From contig NZ_DF820425.1 of NCBI RefSeq assembly GCF_000617845.2, positions 2,407,725-2,471,724 of the forward strand: a DNA stretch of 64,000 nucleotides, written 5' to 3'. A model generated the notes under the pieces. It was not told the DNA's origin. It searched no databases and saw only the letters and a program-made list of their open reading frames with translations. Position 1 is the first letter of the stretch, and every line of letters starts with the position of its first letter. Source of the DNA: Bradyrhizobium sp. DOA9. GTDB lineage: Bacteria > Pseudomonadota > Alphaproteobacteria > Rhizobiales > Xanthobacteraceae. Positions 48,183 through 57,923 of the stretch are shown here, one piece after another. A program made the position numbers and the translations under genes.

Positions 48183-49973
48183 GTGACCACAAACATCAAC
48201 ATCAATGCCTATAGCGACGCGCTGGTGGTGCTCGGGACCGCCGGCGTGGTGGTGCCGCTGGTCCGGCATTGGGGCATCAATCCCGTGCTGGGCTATCTTG
48301 GCGCCGGCGCCATTCTCGGTCCGCTCGGGCTCGGCTCGCTGGTTCGCGACATCCCATTCCTGTACTGGTTCACGGTGACGGACGCGCAAAACGTCGAGGG
48401 TATCGCCAATCTCGGCATCGTGTTCCTGCTGTTCCTGATCGGGCTCGAGCTGTCGTTGCGCCGGCTCGTCACGATGCGACGCCTCGTGTTCGGGCTCGGC
48501 GGCCTGCAAGTCCTCGCCACGTCGGCCATGATTTTCGGCGTGGCGCTTCTCTTCGGGCAGAGCTCAGATACCGCCGTGATCCTCGGGGCGAGCCTTGCGC
48601 TGTCCTCGACGGCGATCGTGCTCGAGCTTCTCTCCGCCGAGAGGCGGCTGGCGACCACGGCCGGACGCGCCAGCTTCGCGGTGCTGCTGGCCCAGGATCT
48701 TGCCGTGGTCCCTGTCCTCGTCTTTGTCGCGGTGCTCGGCGCGGGCAGCGGCGGCTCGGTCGTGGCGCACATCTCCACCGCGATCCTGAAGGCGGTGGTG
48801 GCAGTCGTTTTCCTGATCCTGATCGGACGGCTGCTGATGCGTCCGCTGTTCCAGATGGTTGCCGGCACCCATTCGACGGAGTTGTTCGTTGCCGCGACCC
48901 TGTTCGTCATCGTCGGCGCAGGGCTTGCCGCCCACCAGGCCGGCCTGTCGATGGCGCTCGGAGCGTTCGTTGCAGGACTGATGCTGGCGGAGACCGAGTA
49001 TGGCAAGGCCATCGAGGCCACCGTCGAGCCGTTCAAGGGCCTGCTGCTCGGCATCTTCTTCTTCACCGTCGGCATGGCCATCGATTTCCGCGTGTTCGCG
49101 CGGGAGCCCGGTTGGCTGCTGGCGGCCGTTATCGGCATCGTCGTCGGCAAGGCGATCGTGCTCATCATCCTGGGCCGCCTCTTCAGGCTGTCATGGCCGG
49201 CGGCGATCGAGATCGGCTTCCTGCTGGGCCCCGTCGGCGAGTTCGCCTTCGTCAGCATCGGAATGGCTGCGGCCGGCGACCTGATCGAGCCCCGCGTATC
49301 GAGCTTTGCCGTGGCCGTCACCGCCGTGACGATGGCGTTGACACCGCTTCTGGGCATGCTCGGACGAAAATTGGCCGCGAAGCTGGGCAGCGAACGCGCG
49401 CCTGATCCCGAGCTTGCGGTTCGGCCGCCCGGCGATCAGGCGCAAGCCATCGTGGTCGGCTATGGCCGTGTTGGAAAAGTCGTCTGCTCGCTGCTGACGA
49501 GCCACGGCCTGAACTACATCGCCGTCGATCACGAGGCCGCCGGCGTGGCGCGCGACCGCCGCGACGGCCATAAAGTTTATTTCGGCGATGCGACAGAACC
49601 GGGATTCCTCGAAGCCTGCGGCCTGATGCAGACGACCGGCGTGATCATCACGGTTCAATCACGGCAGGCGATCGACGCCGTCGTCGAGCGAATCCGGGCG
49701 GTGCGGCCAAATGTGCTGATCGTCTCACGCGCGCGGGACGCCGATCATGCCCGCCACCTCTATGCGATCGGCGCAACCGATGCGGTGCCGGAAACGATCG
49801 AGGCGAGCCTGCAACTCTCCGAAGCCGCGCTGGTCGGCCTCGGCGTTGCGGTCGGTCATGCGATCGCCTCGGTGCACGAGAAGCGGGACGAATTCCGGCG
49901 CACGCTGCAGCAGGCCGCCCGCATCGCCGGACAAGAGCAAGCTCCTCCCGCGGGGCGCCGGTCCCCACGATAG
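48183..49973 (+). CDS. Kef/CPA2-type monovalent cation:proton antiporter with TrkA-N domain
   Basis: A 596-residue membrane protein. About 12 helices in residues 5-395, with LGAGAILGPLGLGSL and VFLLFLIGLELSLRRL, are typical of CPA2 exchangers. A cytoplasmic TrkA-N/RCK domain follows (AIVVGYGRVGKVVCSLLTSH), binding NAD(H) or nucleotides to gate transport. The best start is GTG 48183; another GTG at 48123 would add a poorly conserved leader. It could control potassium efflux and cytoplasmic pH. Confidence 0.88.
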   Translation: MTTNININAYSDALVVLGTAGVVVPLVRHWGINPVLGYLGAGAILGPLGLGSLVRDIPFLYWFTVTDAQNVEGIANLGIVFLLFLIGLELSLRRLVTMRRLVFGLGGLQVLATSAMIFGVALLFGQSSDTAVILGASLALSSTAIVLELLSAERRLATTAGRASFAVLLAQDLAVVPVLVFVAVLGAGSGGSVVAHISTAILKAVVAVVFLILIGRLLMRPLFQMVAGTHSTELFVAATLFVIVGAGLAAHQAGLSMALGAFVAGLMLAETEYGKAIEATVEPFKGLLLGIFFFTVGMAIDFRVFAREPGWLLAAVIGIVVGKAIVLIILGRLFRLSWPAAIEIGFLLGPVGEFAFVSIGMAAAGDLIEPRVSSFAVAVTAVTMALTPLLGMLGRKLAAKLGSERAPDPELAVRPPGDQAQAIVVGYGRVGKVVCSLLTSHGLNYIAVDHEAAGVARDRRDGHKVYFGDATEPGFLEACGLMQTTGVIITVQSRQAIDAVVERIRAVRPNVLIVSRARDADHARHLYAIGATDAVPETIEASLQLSEAALVGLGVAVGHAIASVHEKRDEFRRTLQQAARIAGQEQAPPAGRRSPR

Positions 49974-50049
49974 CCACTCGCCCGCGCGGCTGTGCGCCGC
50001 CGACGCTCGTGATCTGGCAAAATGCACTTGAGCGAACTACATCTACGCC

Positions 50050-50871
50050 ATGACAAACGCTGCGCCGGCAAACAGATCGCTCCAGGATTTCGTCGGTCGG
50101 CACGAAAACCTGTTCGTGCTGACCGGCGCCGGCTGCAGCACCAATTCGGGCATTCCCGATTATCGCGACAGCCAGGGCAATTGGAAGCGGACCCAGCCGG
50201 TCAATTTCCAGGCCTTCATGTCGGACGCGCAGACGCGCCGGCGCTATTGGGCGCGAAGCCTCATCGGATGGCGGCGGTTCGGCCAGGCGAGGCCGAACGA
50301 TGCGCATCATGCGCTGGCCCGGCTCGAGGCGAACGGTCGGTGCGGGATGCTGCTGACGCAAAATGTGGACCGGCTGCATCAGTCGGCCGGCCACCGCCAG
50401 GTGATCGACCTGCACGGCCGGCTCGATCTGGTCCGCTGCATGGGCTGCGGGGCGAAGACGCCGCGCGAGGTGTTCCAGCACGTGCTCGGCCGCGCCAATG
50501 CGCAATGGCTGACGCTCGATGCCGCGGATGCACCCGACGGCGACGCCGATCTGGAGCACGAGGATTTTTCCTCCTTCGAGGTGCCTCCTTGCGAAGCCTG
50601 CGGCGGCATCCTCAAGCCCGACGTGGTGTTCTTCGGCGAGAACGTGCCGCGCGAGGTGGTGGCCATGGCGCAGGATCATCTGGCAGTGGCCGATGCGATG
50701 CTGATCGTCGGCTCGTCATTGATGGTCTATTCCGGCTTCCGTTTCGTCCAGGCCGCCGCGAAACGGCAGATTCCGATCGCAGCGGTCAATCTCGGCCGCA
50801 CCCGCGCCGACGATCTCCTGACGCTGAAGGTCGAGGAGCGCTGCGAGGCGGCGCTTGCATTCCTGCTCTGA
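50050..50871 (+). CDS. NAD-dependent protein deacylase (sirtuin)
   Basis: A 273-residue Sir2 protein. NAD motifs are [19 protein letters not shown] and [10 protein letters not shown]; the catalytic histidine is H122 in DLHGRLD, and the zinc ligands are C130, C133, C181 and C184. The arrangement is closest to SIRT4-like (class II) enzymes. It probably controls acyl-lysine on metabolic enzymes; substrates are not visible. It is an isolated gene between the antiporter and hyuA. Confidence 0.93.
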   Translation: MTNAAPANRSLQDFVGRHENLFVLTGAGCSTNSGIPDYRDSQGNWKRTQPVNFQAFMSDAQTRRRYWARSLIGWRRFGQARPNDAHHALARLEANGRCGMLLTQNVDRLHQSAGHRQVIDLHGRLDLVRCMGCGAKTPREVFQHVLGRANAQWLTLDAADAPDGDADLEHEDFSSFEVPPCEACGGILKPDVVFFGENVPREVVAMAQDHLAVADAMLIVGSSLMVYSGFRFVQAAAKRQIPIAAVNLGRTRADDLLTLKVEERCEAALAFLL

Positions 50872-51012
50872 GCGCTCGGGCGCGAACGCGCCTTGCCTAT
50901 TGCATAGGTGCCGCGCAAAATAGCCGGGCACAGCGTTGCCGGCATGTCTCATGGCACGGGAATTGCTGCGCTTTTTGGACCCAGTCTTGACGACCAGCAC
51001 GGAGAAATTGGA

Positions 51013-53097
51013 ATGCTCGAGGGAGCCGAGGTGCGGCTTGCCGTTGATATCGGTGGCACGTTCACCGACATCGTGCTGGACGTGGGACAAGATCGCAAGA
51101 CCCGCAAGGTGCTGACGACGCCGCAGCGCCCCGAGCAGGCGGTGCTGGACGGCATGCGGCTCATTCTTGCCGATGCACGCGCGCATATCAGCGATATCGA
51201 CGTCTTCATCCACGGCACGACGCTCGCGACCAATGCGATCATCGAGCGGCGCGGCGCCAAGACGGCGCTGATCGCAACCGAAGGCTTTCGCGACGTGCTC
51301 GATATCGGCACCGAAAGCCGCTACGACCAATATGATCTCGGCATCGACAAGCCGAAGCCGCTGGCGCCGCGCAGCCTCCGCTTCACCGTGCCCGAGCGCA
51401 TCGACGCGCACGGTGCCGTTCGGCTCCCGCTGGACGAGACGGCCGTGCGCGCACTCGCGCCGAGATTGCGTGAGCTCGGCGTCGAGAGCGTCGCGATCGC
51501 CTTCCTGCACTCCTACGCCAATCCCGAGCACGAGCGGCGCACTGCCGCAATCATCAGCGAGGAGATGCCCGGCGTCTCCGTCACCGTGTCCTCGGCGGTC
51601 TGTCCGGAGATTCGCGAGTATGAGCGCACGTCTACCGCGGTTGCCAACGCCTATGTGCAACCATTGATCGACGGTTACCTCGCCCGCATGGCCGACGCCT
51701 TGCAGGTCGAGCAGTTTCGCGGCGCGATCTATCTCGTCACGTCGGGCGGCGGCGTCACCTCGATCGAGACCGCGCGGCGCTTTCCGGTGCGCCTCGTCGA
51801 ATCCGGTCCGGCCGGCGGCGCCATCTTCGCGGCGCAGATCGCAGCGCGCCTTGGCGAGAGCAAGGTGCTGTCCTTCGACATGGGCGGCACCACGGCAAAG
51901 ATCTGCCTGATTGAAAAATTCCAGCCCGAGACCTCGCGCGTGTTCGAGGTCGATCGCGCCGCGCGCTTTCTCAAGGGCTCCGGCCTGCCGGTGCGTATCC
52001 CCGTGATCGAGATGGTCGAGATAGGTGCCGGCGGCGGCTCGATTGCCCATGTCGACGCCATGAAGCGCGTCACCGTCGGCCCGGAGAGCGCCTCGTCGGA
52101 GCCTGGACCCGCCTGCTACGGCCGTGGCGGTCAGCGTCCCGCGGTGACGGATGCGGACGTCGCGCTCGGCATGATCGATCCCGATGCGTTTGCGGCCGGC
52201 ACCATCAAGCTCGATCCCGAGCTGTCGAAGCAGGCCCTGCTGCGCGATGTCGGTGCGCCGCTCGGCCTGTCGGCGGAAACGGCAGCTTATGCCGTGCACG
52301 AGGTCGTTTGCGAGAACATGGCGAGCGCGGCGCGCGTGCACGCGGTCGAGCGCGGTGCCGTAGTCGGCCAGCACACGCTGATCGCGTTCGGCGGAGCTGC
52401 GCCGCTGCATGCAGCGCGCGTCGCCGAGAAGATCGGCGTCTCCCGCGTGATCGTGCCGTCGAATGCCGGCGTCGGCTCGGCGGTCGGATTTCTCGCCGCG
52501 CCGATCGCCTATGAGCTGGTGCGTAGCCGGCACGTCCGCCTCGATGATTTCGATACCGAAGCCGTCTCCGATCTCTTGCAGGAGATGGCGACCGAAGCGC
52601 GTGCGCTGGTCGAGCCTGGCGCCGCCGGTGCACCGGTGCGCGAGCGCCGTGCCGCCTTCATGCGCTATGTCGGCCAGGGCCACGAGATCTCGGTCGAGCT
52701 GCCGAACCGTCCGCTGACGACGGCCGATCTCGCCTCGCTGCGCCAGCAGTTCGAGGCCGACTATTCCGCGATGTTCGAGCGTCCGATCCCGGGCGCCGCC
52801 ATCGAGGTGTTGAGCTGGTCGGTGCTCGCCACCACCGAGGCGCGCAATCCGTCCGCCGTCGCCGCCGTCGCGCGCATGCCCGCGGCCAAGGCGTCCGGCA
52901 GCCGAAAATTCTTCGACGGCCGGGCCGGAGAAGTGATCGAGATCCCGCTCTATCGTCGCGAGGACATGGCGCCCGGCGCGACCATTGCCGGCCCCGCCGT
53001 GATTGCGGAAGACGAGACTTCGACCTTCGTCTCCACCAGTTTCGACGCCCATATTGATGGCGCCGGCAGCATCGTTATGGAACGGAAGGCGGCCTGA
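51013..53097 (+). CDS. hyuA: Hydantoinase/oxoprolinase family protein, A subunit (HyuA)
   Basis: A 694-residue ATP-using hydantoinase/5-oxoprolinase A-type subunit. The actin-like phosphate motif is RLAVDIGGTFTDIVLD; HGTTLATNAIIERRGAKTAL and SFDMGGTTAKICLI complete the nucleotide site. ATG 51013 follows a GGAGAAATTGG ribosome site. With HyuB downstream it would open a five- or six-membered amide ring such as N-methylhydantoin, 5-oxoproline or a hydantoin. The 778-codon antisense frame over it is an artefact. Confidence 0.92.
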   Translation: MLEGAEVRLAVDIGGTFTDIVLDVGQDRKTRKVLTTPQRPEQAVLDGMRLILADARAHISDIDVFIHGTTLATNAIIERRGAKTALIATEGFRDVLDIGTESRYDQYDLGIDKPKPLAPRSLRFTVPERIDAHGAVRLPLDETAVRALAPRLRELGVESVAIAFLHSYANPEHERRTAAIISEEMPGVSVTVSSAVCPEIREYERTSTAVANAYVQPLIDGYLARMADALQVEQFRGAIYLVTSGGGVTSIETARRFPVRLVESGPAGGAIFAAQIAARLGESKVLSFDMGGTTAKICLIEKFQPETSRVFEVDRAARFLKGSGLPVRIPVIEMVEIGAGGGSIAHVDAMKRVTVGPESASSEPGPACYGRGGQRPAVTDADVALGMIDPDAFAAGTIKLDPELSKQALLRDVGAPLGLSAETAAYAVHEVVCENMASAARVHAVERGAVVGQHTLIAFGGAAPLHAARVAEKIGVSRVIVPSNAGVGSAVGFLAAPIAYELVRSRHVRLDDFDTEAVSDLLQEMATEARALVEPGAAGAPVRERRAAFMRYVGQGHEISVELPNRPLTTADLASLRQQFEADYSAMFERPIPGAAIEVLSWSVLATTEARNPSAVAAVARMPAAKASGSRKFFDGRAGEVIEIPLYRREDMAPGATIAGPAVIAEDETSTFVSTSFDAHIDGAGSIVMERKAA

Positions 53098-53099
53098 TC

Positions 53100-54758
53100 A
53101 TGAGCAAGGCAAATGGCGCGAGCCTGATCGACCTGCAGATCATGTGGCACCGGCTGATCGCCGTGGTGGAGGAGCAGGCGCAGGTGCTCTTGCGCACCGC
53201 CTTCAGCCCGATCGTGCGCGAATGCGGCGACCTCTCGGCCGGCGTGTTCGACCTCAGGGGCCGCATGCTGGCGCAGGCGGTGACCGGCACGCCCGGCCAC
53301 GTCAACTCCATGGCGGAATCGGTCAAGCACTTCCTCGCTCACTTTCCGATCGAGACGATGAAGGAGGGCGATGCCTACATCACCAACGATCCCTGGATGG
53401 GGACCGGTCATCTCAACGATTTCGTCGTCACCACGCCGTGCTTCAAGGACGGCAAGGTCGTCGCGCTGTTCTCCTGCACCAGCCATCTGATGGATATCGG
53501 CGGCATCGGCTTCGGGCCCGACGCCACCGACGTATTCATGGAGGGGCTCTACATCCCCATGCTGAAGCTGATCGATCAGGGCGTCGTCAACGAGACGCTG
53601 ATGGCGATGATCCGCACCAACACGCGCCTGCCGATCGATACCGAGGGCGACACCTATTCGCTGGCCGGCTGCAACGACGTCGGCTGCGAGCGCCTGGTCG
53701 AGATGATGAGCGAGTTCGGCATCGACACGCTCGACGAACTCGGCGATTATATCTGCGACCGTTCGCGCGAGGCCGTGCTGGCCGAGATCGCGAAACTGCC
53801 GAAGGGCAGCTGGCGCAATACCATGGTGGTCGACGGCTATGACGCGCCGGTGACGCTGGCGGCGACGTTGACGATCTCGGATACCGGCATCCACGTCGAT
53901 TTCGACGGCACCTCCGCGGCCTCGAAGTTCGGCATCAACGTGCCGCTGTCCTATACGACGGCTTACACCGTGTTCGGCCTCGGCTGCGTCGTCGCCTCGC
54001 AGATCCCGAACAATGCCGGCTCGCTTTCGCCGCTGACGGTGTCGGCACCGGCTGGCGCCATCCTCAATGCGCCGAAGCCGGCGCCGGTTGCGTCGCGTCA
54101 TGTCATCGGCCAGATGCTGCCTGATGTGGTGTTCGGCTGCCTGCGCCAGATCATTCCCGAGCGCGTGCCCGCCGAAGGCACCTCCTGCCTGTGGAATCTC
54201 AACGTGCGCGGCCAGACCCGCTCCGGCGCCGGCGGCAATTACGGGTTCTCGATGGCGGTGACTTCCAACGGCGGCACCGGCGCGCGCTTCGGCAAGGACG
54301 GGCTGTCGGCGACCGCTTACCCAAGCGGCGTGCGCGGCACGCCGGTCGAGATCGCGGAGACGCAGACGCCTTTGATCTTCTGGCGCAAGGAGCTGCGTCC
54401 GGATTCCGGTGGGGCAGGGCGCACCCGCGGCGGTCTCGGCCAGATCATCGAAGTCGGCAGCGGGGTCGATGCGCCGTTCGACATTCTCGCGGCGTTCGAC
54501 CGCATCGATCATCCGCCGCGCGGGCGCGACGGCGGCCGGAACGGCGAGGCCGGCTATGTCGGCCTCAAGTCCGGCAAAAAACTGCGCGGCAAGGGTTTTC
54601 AGCAGGTGCCGCCGGACGACCGGCTGCTGGTGCTGACGCCCGGCGGCGCCGGCATCGGCGATCCCGCGACGCGCGAGCGCACGGCGGTCAAGGACGACGT
54701 CGAGAGCGGCCTCGTGTCTTCAGACAACGCAGTTGCAGTTTATGGGTACGCACGGTGA
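53100..54758 (+). CDS. hyuB: Hydantoinase/oxoprolinase family protein, B subunit (HyuB)
   Basis: A 552-residue B subunit. Conserved segments include RTAFSPIVRECGDLSAGVFD, TPGHVNSMAESVKHFL and YITNDPWMGTGHLNDFVV, a likely metal or substrate site. It lies two bases after hyuA. The pair is followed by a TRAP transporter within 40 bases, so import and ring opening are linked. Its exact substrate cannot be chosen from sequence. Confidence 0.92.
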   Translation: MSKANGASLIDLQIMWHRLIAVVEEQAQVLLRTAFSPIVRECGDLSAGVFDLRGRMLAQAVTGTPGHVNSMAESVKHFLAHFPIETMKEGDAYITNDPWMGTGHLNDFVVTTPCFKDGKVVALFSCTSHLMDIGGIGFGPDATDVFMEGLYIPMLKLIDQGVVNETLMAMIRTNTRLPIDTEGDTYSLAGCNDVGCERLVEMMSEFGIDTLDELGDYICDRSREAVLAEIAKLPKGSWRNTMVVDGYDAPVTLAATLTISDTGIHVDFDGTSAASKFGINVPLSYTTAYTVFGLGCVVASQIPNNAGSLSPLTVSAPAGAILNAPKPAPVASRHVIGQMLPDVVFGCLRQIIPERVPAEGTSCLWNLNVRGQTRSGAGGNYGFSMAVTSNGGTGARFGKDGLSATAYPSGVRGTPVEIAETQTPLIFWRKELRPDSGGAGRTRGGLGQIIEVGSGVDAPFDILAAFDRIDHPPRGRDGGRNGEAGYVGLKSGKKLRGKGFQQVPPDDRLLVLTPGGAGIGDPATRERTAVKDDVESGLVSSDNAVAVYGYAR

Positions 54759-54798
54759 CGCGCTGGCGTCTTGTGCGATAGCAAACAGAGGGGATGCG

Positions 54799-55800
54799 AT
54801 GATCACGCGACGAAACTTCACCGCGGGCGCAGCGGCGCTGCTTGCGGCCGGCCACGTCTCCACTCGCGCCCGGGCGGCGAGCGTGAGCTGGGACATGTCG
54901 ACGGTCTGGCCCGACGGCAATTTCCACACCCAGAACGCGATGGCGTTCGCGGAAGAGGTCAAGAAACAGAGCGGCGGCACCGTGGCCATCACCGTGAAGG
55001 CCGGCGGTCAGCTCGGCTTCAAGGGGCCCGAGCACCTGCGCGCCGTGCGCGACGGTCTCGTGCCGCTCGCCGACGTCCTCAACATCCAGCAGGTCGGCGA
55101 CGAGCCCTTCATGGGCGTCGAGAGCATCCCGTTCCTCTGCGGCTCCGTGGACGAGCTCAAGGTGCTGCACAAATATGTGCGGCCCGAATACGAGAAGATC
55201 GCCGCGCGCAACAACCAGAAGATCCTCTACATCGTGCCGTGGCCGACGCAGTATCTGCATCTCAAGGCGAAGGTCGCCGACGTCGAGGGCCTCAAGAACA
55301 TCAAGATCCGCGTGCCGGACAAGAACGCGGTCGAGATGCTCAACGCCGTCGGCATGGCGGCAGTGATGATCCCCTGGGGCGAAACCATTCCCGCACTTGC
55401 ATCTGGCGCGGTGGCCGGCGTTTCCACCTCGTCGGTGTCCGGGGTCGACGGCAAGTTCTGGGAGTTCCTGAAATACGTCTACCCGACCAACCATGTCTGG
55501 TCGTCGCAGATGCTCACCGTCAATCTCGATTCCTGGAAGGCGCTCGGCGCCGATCAGCAGAAGCTCGTTTCGGATATCGCGGCGAAGATGGAGCCCACCT
55601 TCTGGGCCAATTCGCTCAAGGCCGACGTCGACAGCCTCAACCGCCTCAAGGAAGGCGGCATGGAGGTGGTGCCGGTCTCGCAAGCCATGATGACGGAGAT
55701 CCGGGCCAAGACCGCGCCGCAGCTCGACGCCTTCCTCAAGCGCGTGCCGGCGGCCGACAAGCCGGTGCGGGCCTATCTCGCCGAAATGAAGCGCGGCTGA
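54799..55800 (+). CDS. TRAP transporter substrate-binding protein (DctP family)
   Basis: A 333-residue periplasmic binding protein with a twin-arginine-like leader TRRNFTAGAAALLAAGH. DctP marks are WPDGNFHTQNAMAFAEEVKK, IRVPDKNAVEMLNAVGMAA and TSSVSGVDGKFWEFLKYV. It delivers an organic acid or a cyclic amide to the DctQM channel. It lies 40 bases after hyuB. Confidence 0.92.
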   Translation: MITRRNFTAGAAALLAAGHVSTRARAASVSWDMSTVWPDGNFHTQNAMAFAEEVKKQSGGTVAITVKAGGQLGFKGPEHLRAVRDGLVPLADVLNIQQVGDEPFMGVESIPFLCGSVDELKVLHKYVRPEYEKIAARNNQKILYIVPWPTQYLHLKAKVADVEGLKNIKIRVPDKNAVEMLNAVGMAAVMIPWGETIPALASGAVAGVSTSSVSGVDGKFWEFLKYVYPTNHVWSSQMLTVNLDSWKALGADQQKLVSDIAAKMEPTFWANSLKADVDSLNRLKEGGMEVVPVSQAMMTEIRAKTAPQLDAFLKRVPAADKPVRAYLAEMKRG

Positions 55801-55813
55801 GGGTGGAGACGTG

Positions 55814-56404
55814 GTGAGCGTTACGCCCGAAGCACCGCAAAGCCTCAACGCGGCGGCGCCAGCGCCGCTGCGCATCGTTCTCGATGGCATCGATCGCCTC
55901 GGCCGGCTCGACGGCTGGATCGGCGGTTTCTGTCTCTTGATGCTGACGCTGTTGATGCTGTGCGAGGTCGCAACGCGCTTCCTCTCGAATTTCCTGCCGT
56001 TCTTTCCGCCGAGCATCTCGATCGCGTGGGAATACTCGTCCTATCTGATGGCGGCGTCTTTCACCTTCGGCGCCGCCATGACGCTCCGCGTCGGCGGACA
56101 CATCCGCGTCGTGCTGCTCCTGAAGAACGCGCCGCTGCCCGTGCAGCGCGCGCTGGAAATCCTCTCGGCGGCGGCCGGCTTCGCTTTCATGGCGTTCCTG
56201 ACCTCGGCCATGGCAAAGTTCACCTGGAGCGCCTTCGTGCGCGGCCAGGTCTCGACCTCGAGCGACACGCCGCTGTGGTTTCCGCAGGCGGTCGTCACCT
56301 TCGGCATGCTGCTGCTGACGCTGCAGTTCCTGGCGCGTTCGATCCAGGCCGCGTTCGGCTTGCCGCTGGAGGATCATCGCATGAAGGCCTCGCCCGTCGA
56401 ATGA
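55814..56404 (+). CDS. TRAP transporter small permease (DctQ family)
   Basis: A 196-residue protein with four membrane helices, the DctQ pattern (GFCLLMLTLLMLCEVATRFL, then TFGAAMTLRVGGHIRVVLLL). Start codon GTG 55814 is favoured over GTG 55811 by spacing from a GGTGGAG site. It forms a complex with the DctM protein that follows. Confidence 0.85.
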   Translation: MSVTPEAPQSLNAAAPAPLRIVLDGIDRLGRLDGWIGGFCLLMLTLLMLCEVATRFLSNFLPFFPPSISIAWEYSSYLMAASFTFGAAMTLRVGGHIRVVLLLKNAPLPVQRALEILSAAAGFAFMAFLTSAMAKFTWSAFVRGQVSTSSDTPLWFPQAVVTFGMLLLTLQFLARSIQAAFGLPLEDHRMKASPVE

Positions 56405-56435
56405 CCGCCTCGTCCGCATCGAGATTCGAGATCGC

Positions 56436-57740
56436 ATGACCATCGAAGTCGTCGCCCTGTTCGCGATCCTGTTCGTGCTGCTGGCCTGCGGCGTCTGGAT
56501 CGGCCTCACGCTTGCGCTCACCGCGACCTTGCTGCTCGCGACGTTCCGCTCGATTCCCCTCGACAAGCTGCTGCCGCAATACGCCTGGAACATCCTGACC
56601 ACGCAGGAGCTACTGGCGCTGCCGCTCTTCATCCTGATGGGCGAGCTGCTGTTCCGCACCCGCCTGTCGCGCTCGCTGTTCCAGGGCCTCGCACCGTGGG
56701 CCGGCCTGCTGCCCGGCCGCCTGCTCCATGTCAACGTGATCGGCTGCACCATCTTCGCGGCGATCTCGGGCTCGTCGGCCGCGACCACGCAGGTGATCGG
56801 CCGCATGTCGCTCAACGAGCTCCTGCGCCGTGGCTATTCCCGCGACATCGCGATCGGCTCGCTCGCCGGCGCCGGCACGCTCGGCTTCCTGATCCCGCCG
56901 TCCAACATCATGATCATCTACGGCGTGCTCGGCGATGTCTCGATCCTGAAGCTGTTCACGGCGGGCGTGCTGCCGGGCTTCCTGCTGGCCGCGACCTTCA
57001 TGGCCTGGGTGATGCTGCATACGAGCCTCAAGCCCGCGATGGTACCGGAGCAGGAAGCCAAGCTTTCGCAGGTGCCGTGGAGCGAGCGCTTTGCAGCACT
57101 GAAGGATCTCGCGCCGGCGCTGTTCCTGATCGCCTGCGTGCTCGGTTCGATGTATGGCGGGCTCGCAACCCCGTCCGAGGCTGCTGCCGTCGGCGTGCTC
57201 GGCGCGGCGCTTGTCGCCTGGGCGCAGGGCGCAATGTCGCAACAGGTAATCCGCGACGTGCTGATCGGCTCGGTCATCACCTGCTCGATGATCGCGCTGA
57301 TCGTGCTGGGCGCCTCGATCCTCGGCAATGCCGCGGCGTTCCTCGGCATCCCGCAGGCGGTGGCCGCGTTCGTCAAGGGCCTCGGCCTGTCGCCCTTCAT
57401 GCTGATCGTGGCGCTGGTCGTCTTCTATCTCGTGCTCGGCTGCTTCCTCGACGGCTTCTCGATGATCGTGATGACGCTGCCGATCGTGCTGCCGATCGTG
57501 AAGGGCGCCGGCTTCGACGAGGTCTGGTTCGGCGTCTTCCTCGTGCTCGCCGTGGAAATGGCGCAGATCACGCCGCCCGTCGGCTTCAACCTGTTCGTCA
57601 TCCAGGGCCTCACCGACGACGGTCTCGGCTATATCGCGCGCGTCACGATGCCGTACCTGGTGATCATGATCGCCTTCGTGCTGCTGCTGACGCTATGGCC
57701 GGGCATCGTCACGGTCCTCCCGCGGGTGTTGTACGGGTAA
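56436..57740 (+). CDS. TRAP transporter large permease (DctM family)
   Basis: A 434-residue membrane protein with about 12 helices. Typical motifs are IFAAISGSSAATTQVIGRMS, GAGTLGFLIPPSNIMIIYGV and ITPPVGFNLFVIQGL. It works with DctQ and DctP to import the substrate using a sodium or proton gradient. A 58-base stretch (57275-57332) recurs near 61707 with about 90 percent identity. Confidence 0.92.
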   Translation: MTIEVVALFAILFVLLACGVWIGLTLALTATLLLATFRSIPLDKLLPQYAWNILTTQELLALPLFILMGELLFRTRLSRSLFQGLAPWAGLLPGRLLHVNVIGCTIFAAISGSSAATTQVIGRMSLNELLRRGYSRDIAIGSLAGAGTLGFLIPPSNIMIIYGVLGDVSILKLFTAGVLPGFLLAATFMAWVMLHTSLKPAMVPEQEAKLSQVPWSERFAALKDLAPALFLIACVLGSMYGGLATPSEAAAVGVLGAALVAWAQGAMSQQVIRDVLIGSVITCSMIALIVLGASILGNAAAFLGIPQAVAAFVKGLGLSPFMLIVALVVFYLVLGCFLDGFSMIVMTLPIVLPIVKGAGFDEVWFGVFLVLAVEMAQITPPVGFNLFVIQGLTDDGLGYIARVTMPYLVIMIAFVLLLTLWPGIVTVLPRVLYG

Positions 57741-57741
57741 A

Positions 57742-57900
57742 TTCACCTCTCCCCATCGGGGAGAGGTCTGCGTGTAGCGCCGCGTGAGGGGCGCGGCAAA
57801 CTCGCCAGGCCTTGTACCCACAAACCCAGCGGTAGAACGCAACGCACGCAATGTCTGCCTCGCCCCTGAAGCGGCTGAGTTCGTGCGGCGCCGCAATATG
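57742..57900. repeat. Dispersed intergenic repeat between dctM and the methyltransferase gene
   Basis: Hairpin plus a following CGCCGCGTGAGGGGCGCGGC stretch and a CCTTGTACCCACAAACCCAG segment found in many Bradyrhizobium intergenic regions. It lies between convergent genes. Confidence 0.55.
57745..57767 (+). terminator. Hairpin after dctM
   Basis: ACCTCTCCCC, ATC, GGGGAGAGGT: a perfect ten-pair stem starting 5 bases after the dctM stop. The 3' side lacks a long uridine run, so termination is likely but not certain. It is also the start of a dispersed repeat. Confidence 0.5.
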
Positions 57901-57923
57901 TCGCGATGGGCCACAAGGAGACC

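Noticed and set aside
50716..54512. Long minus-strand frames (778 and 520 codons) over hyuA and hyuB
   Set aside because: Antisense artefacts of strongly biased codon use; composition is His/Arg/Asp-rich and there are no motifs.
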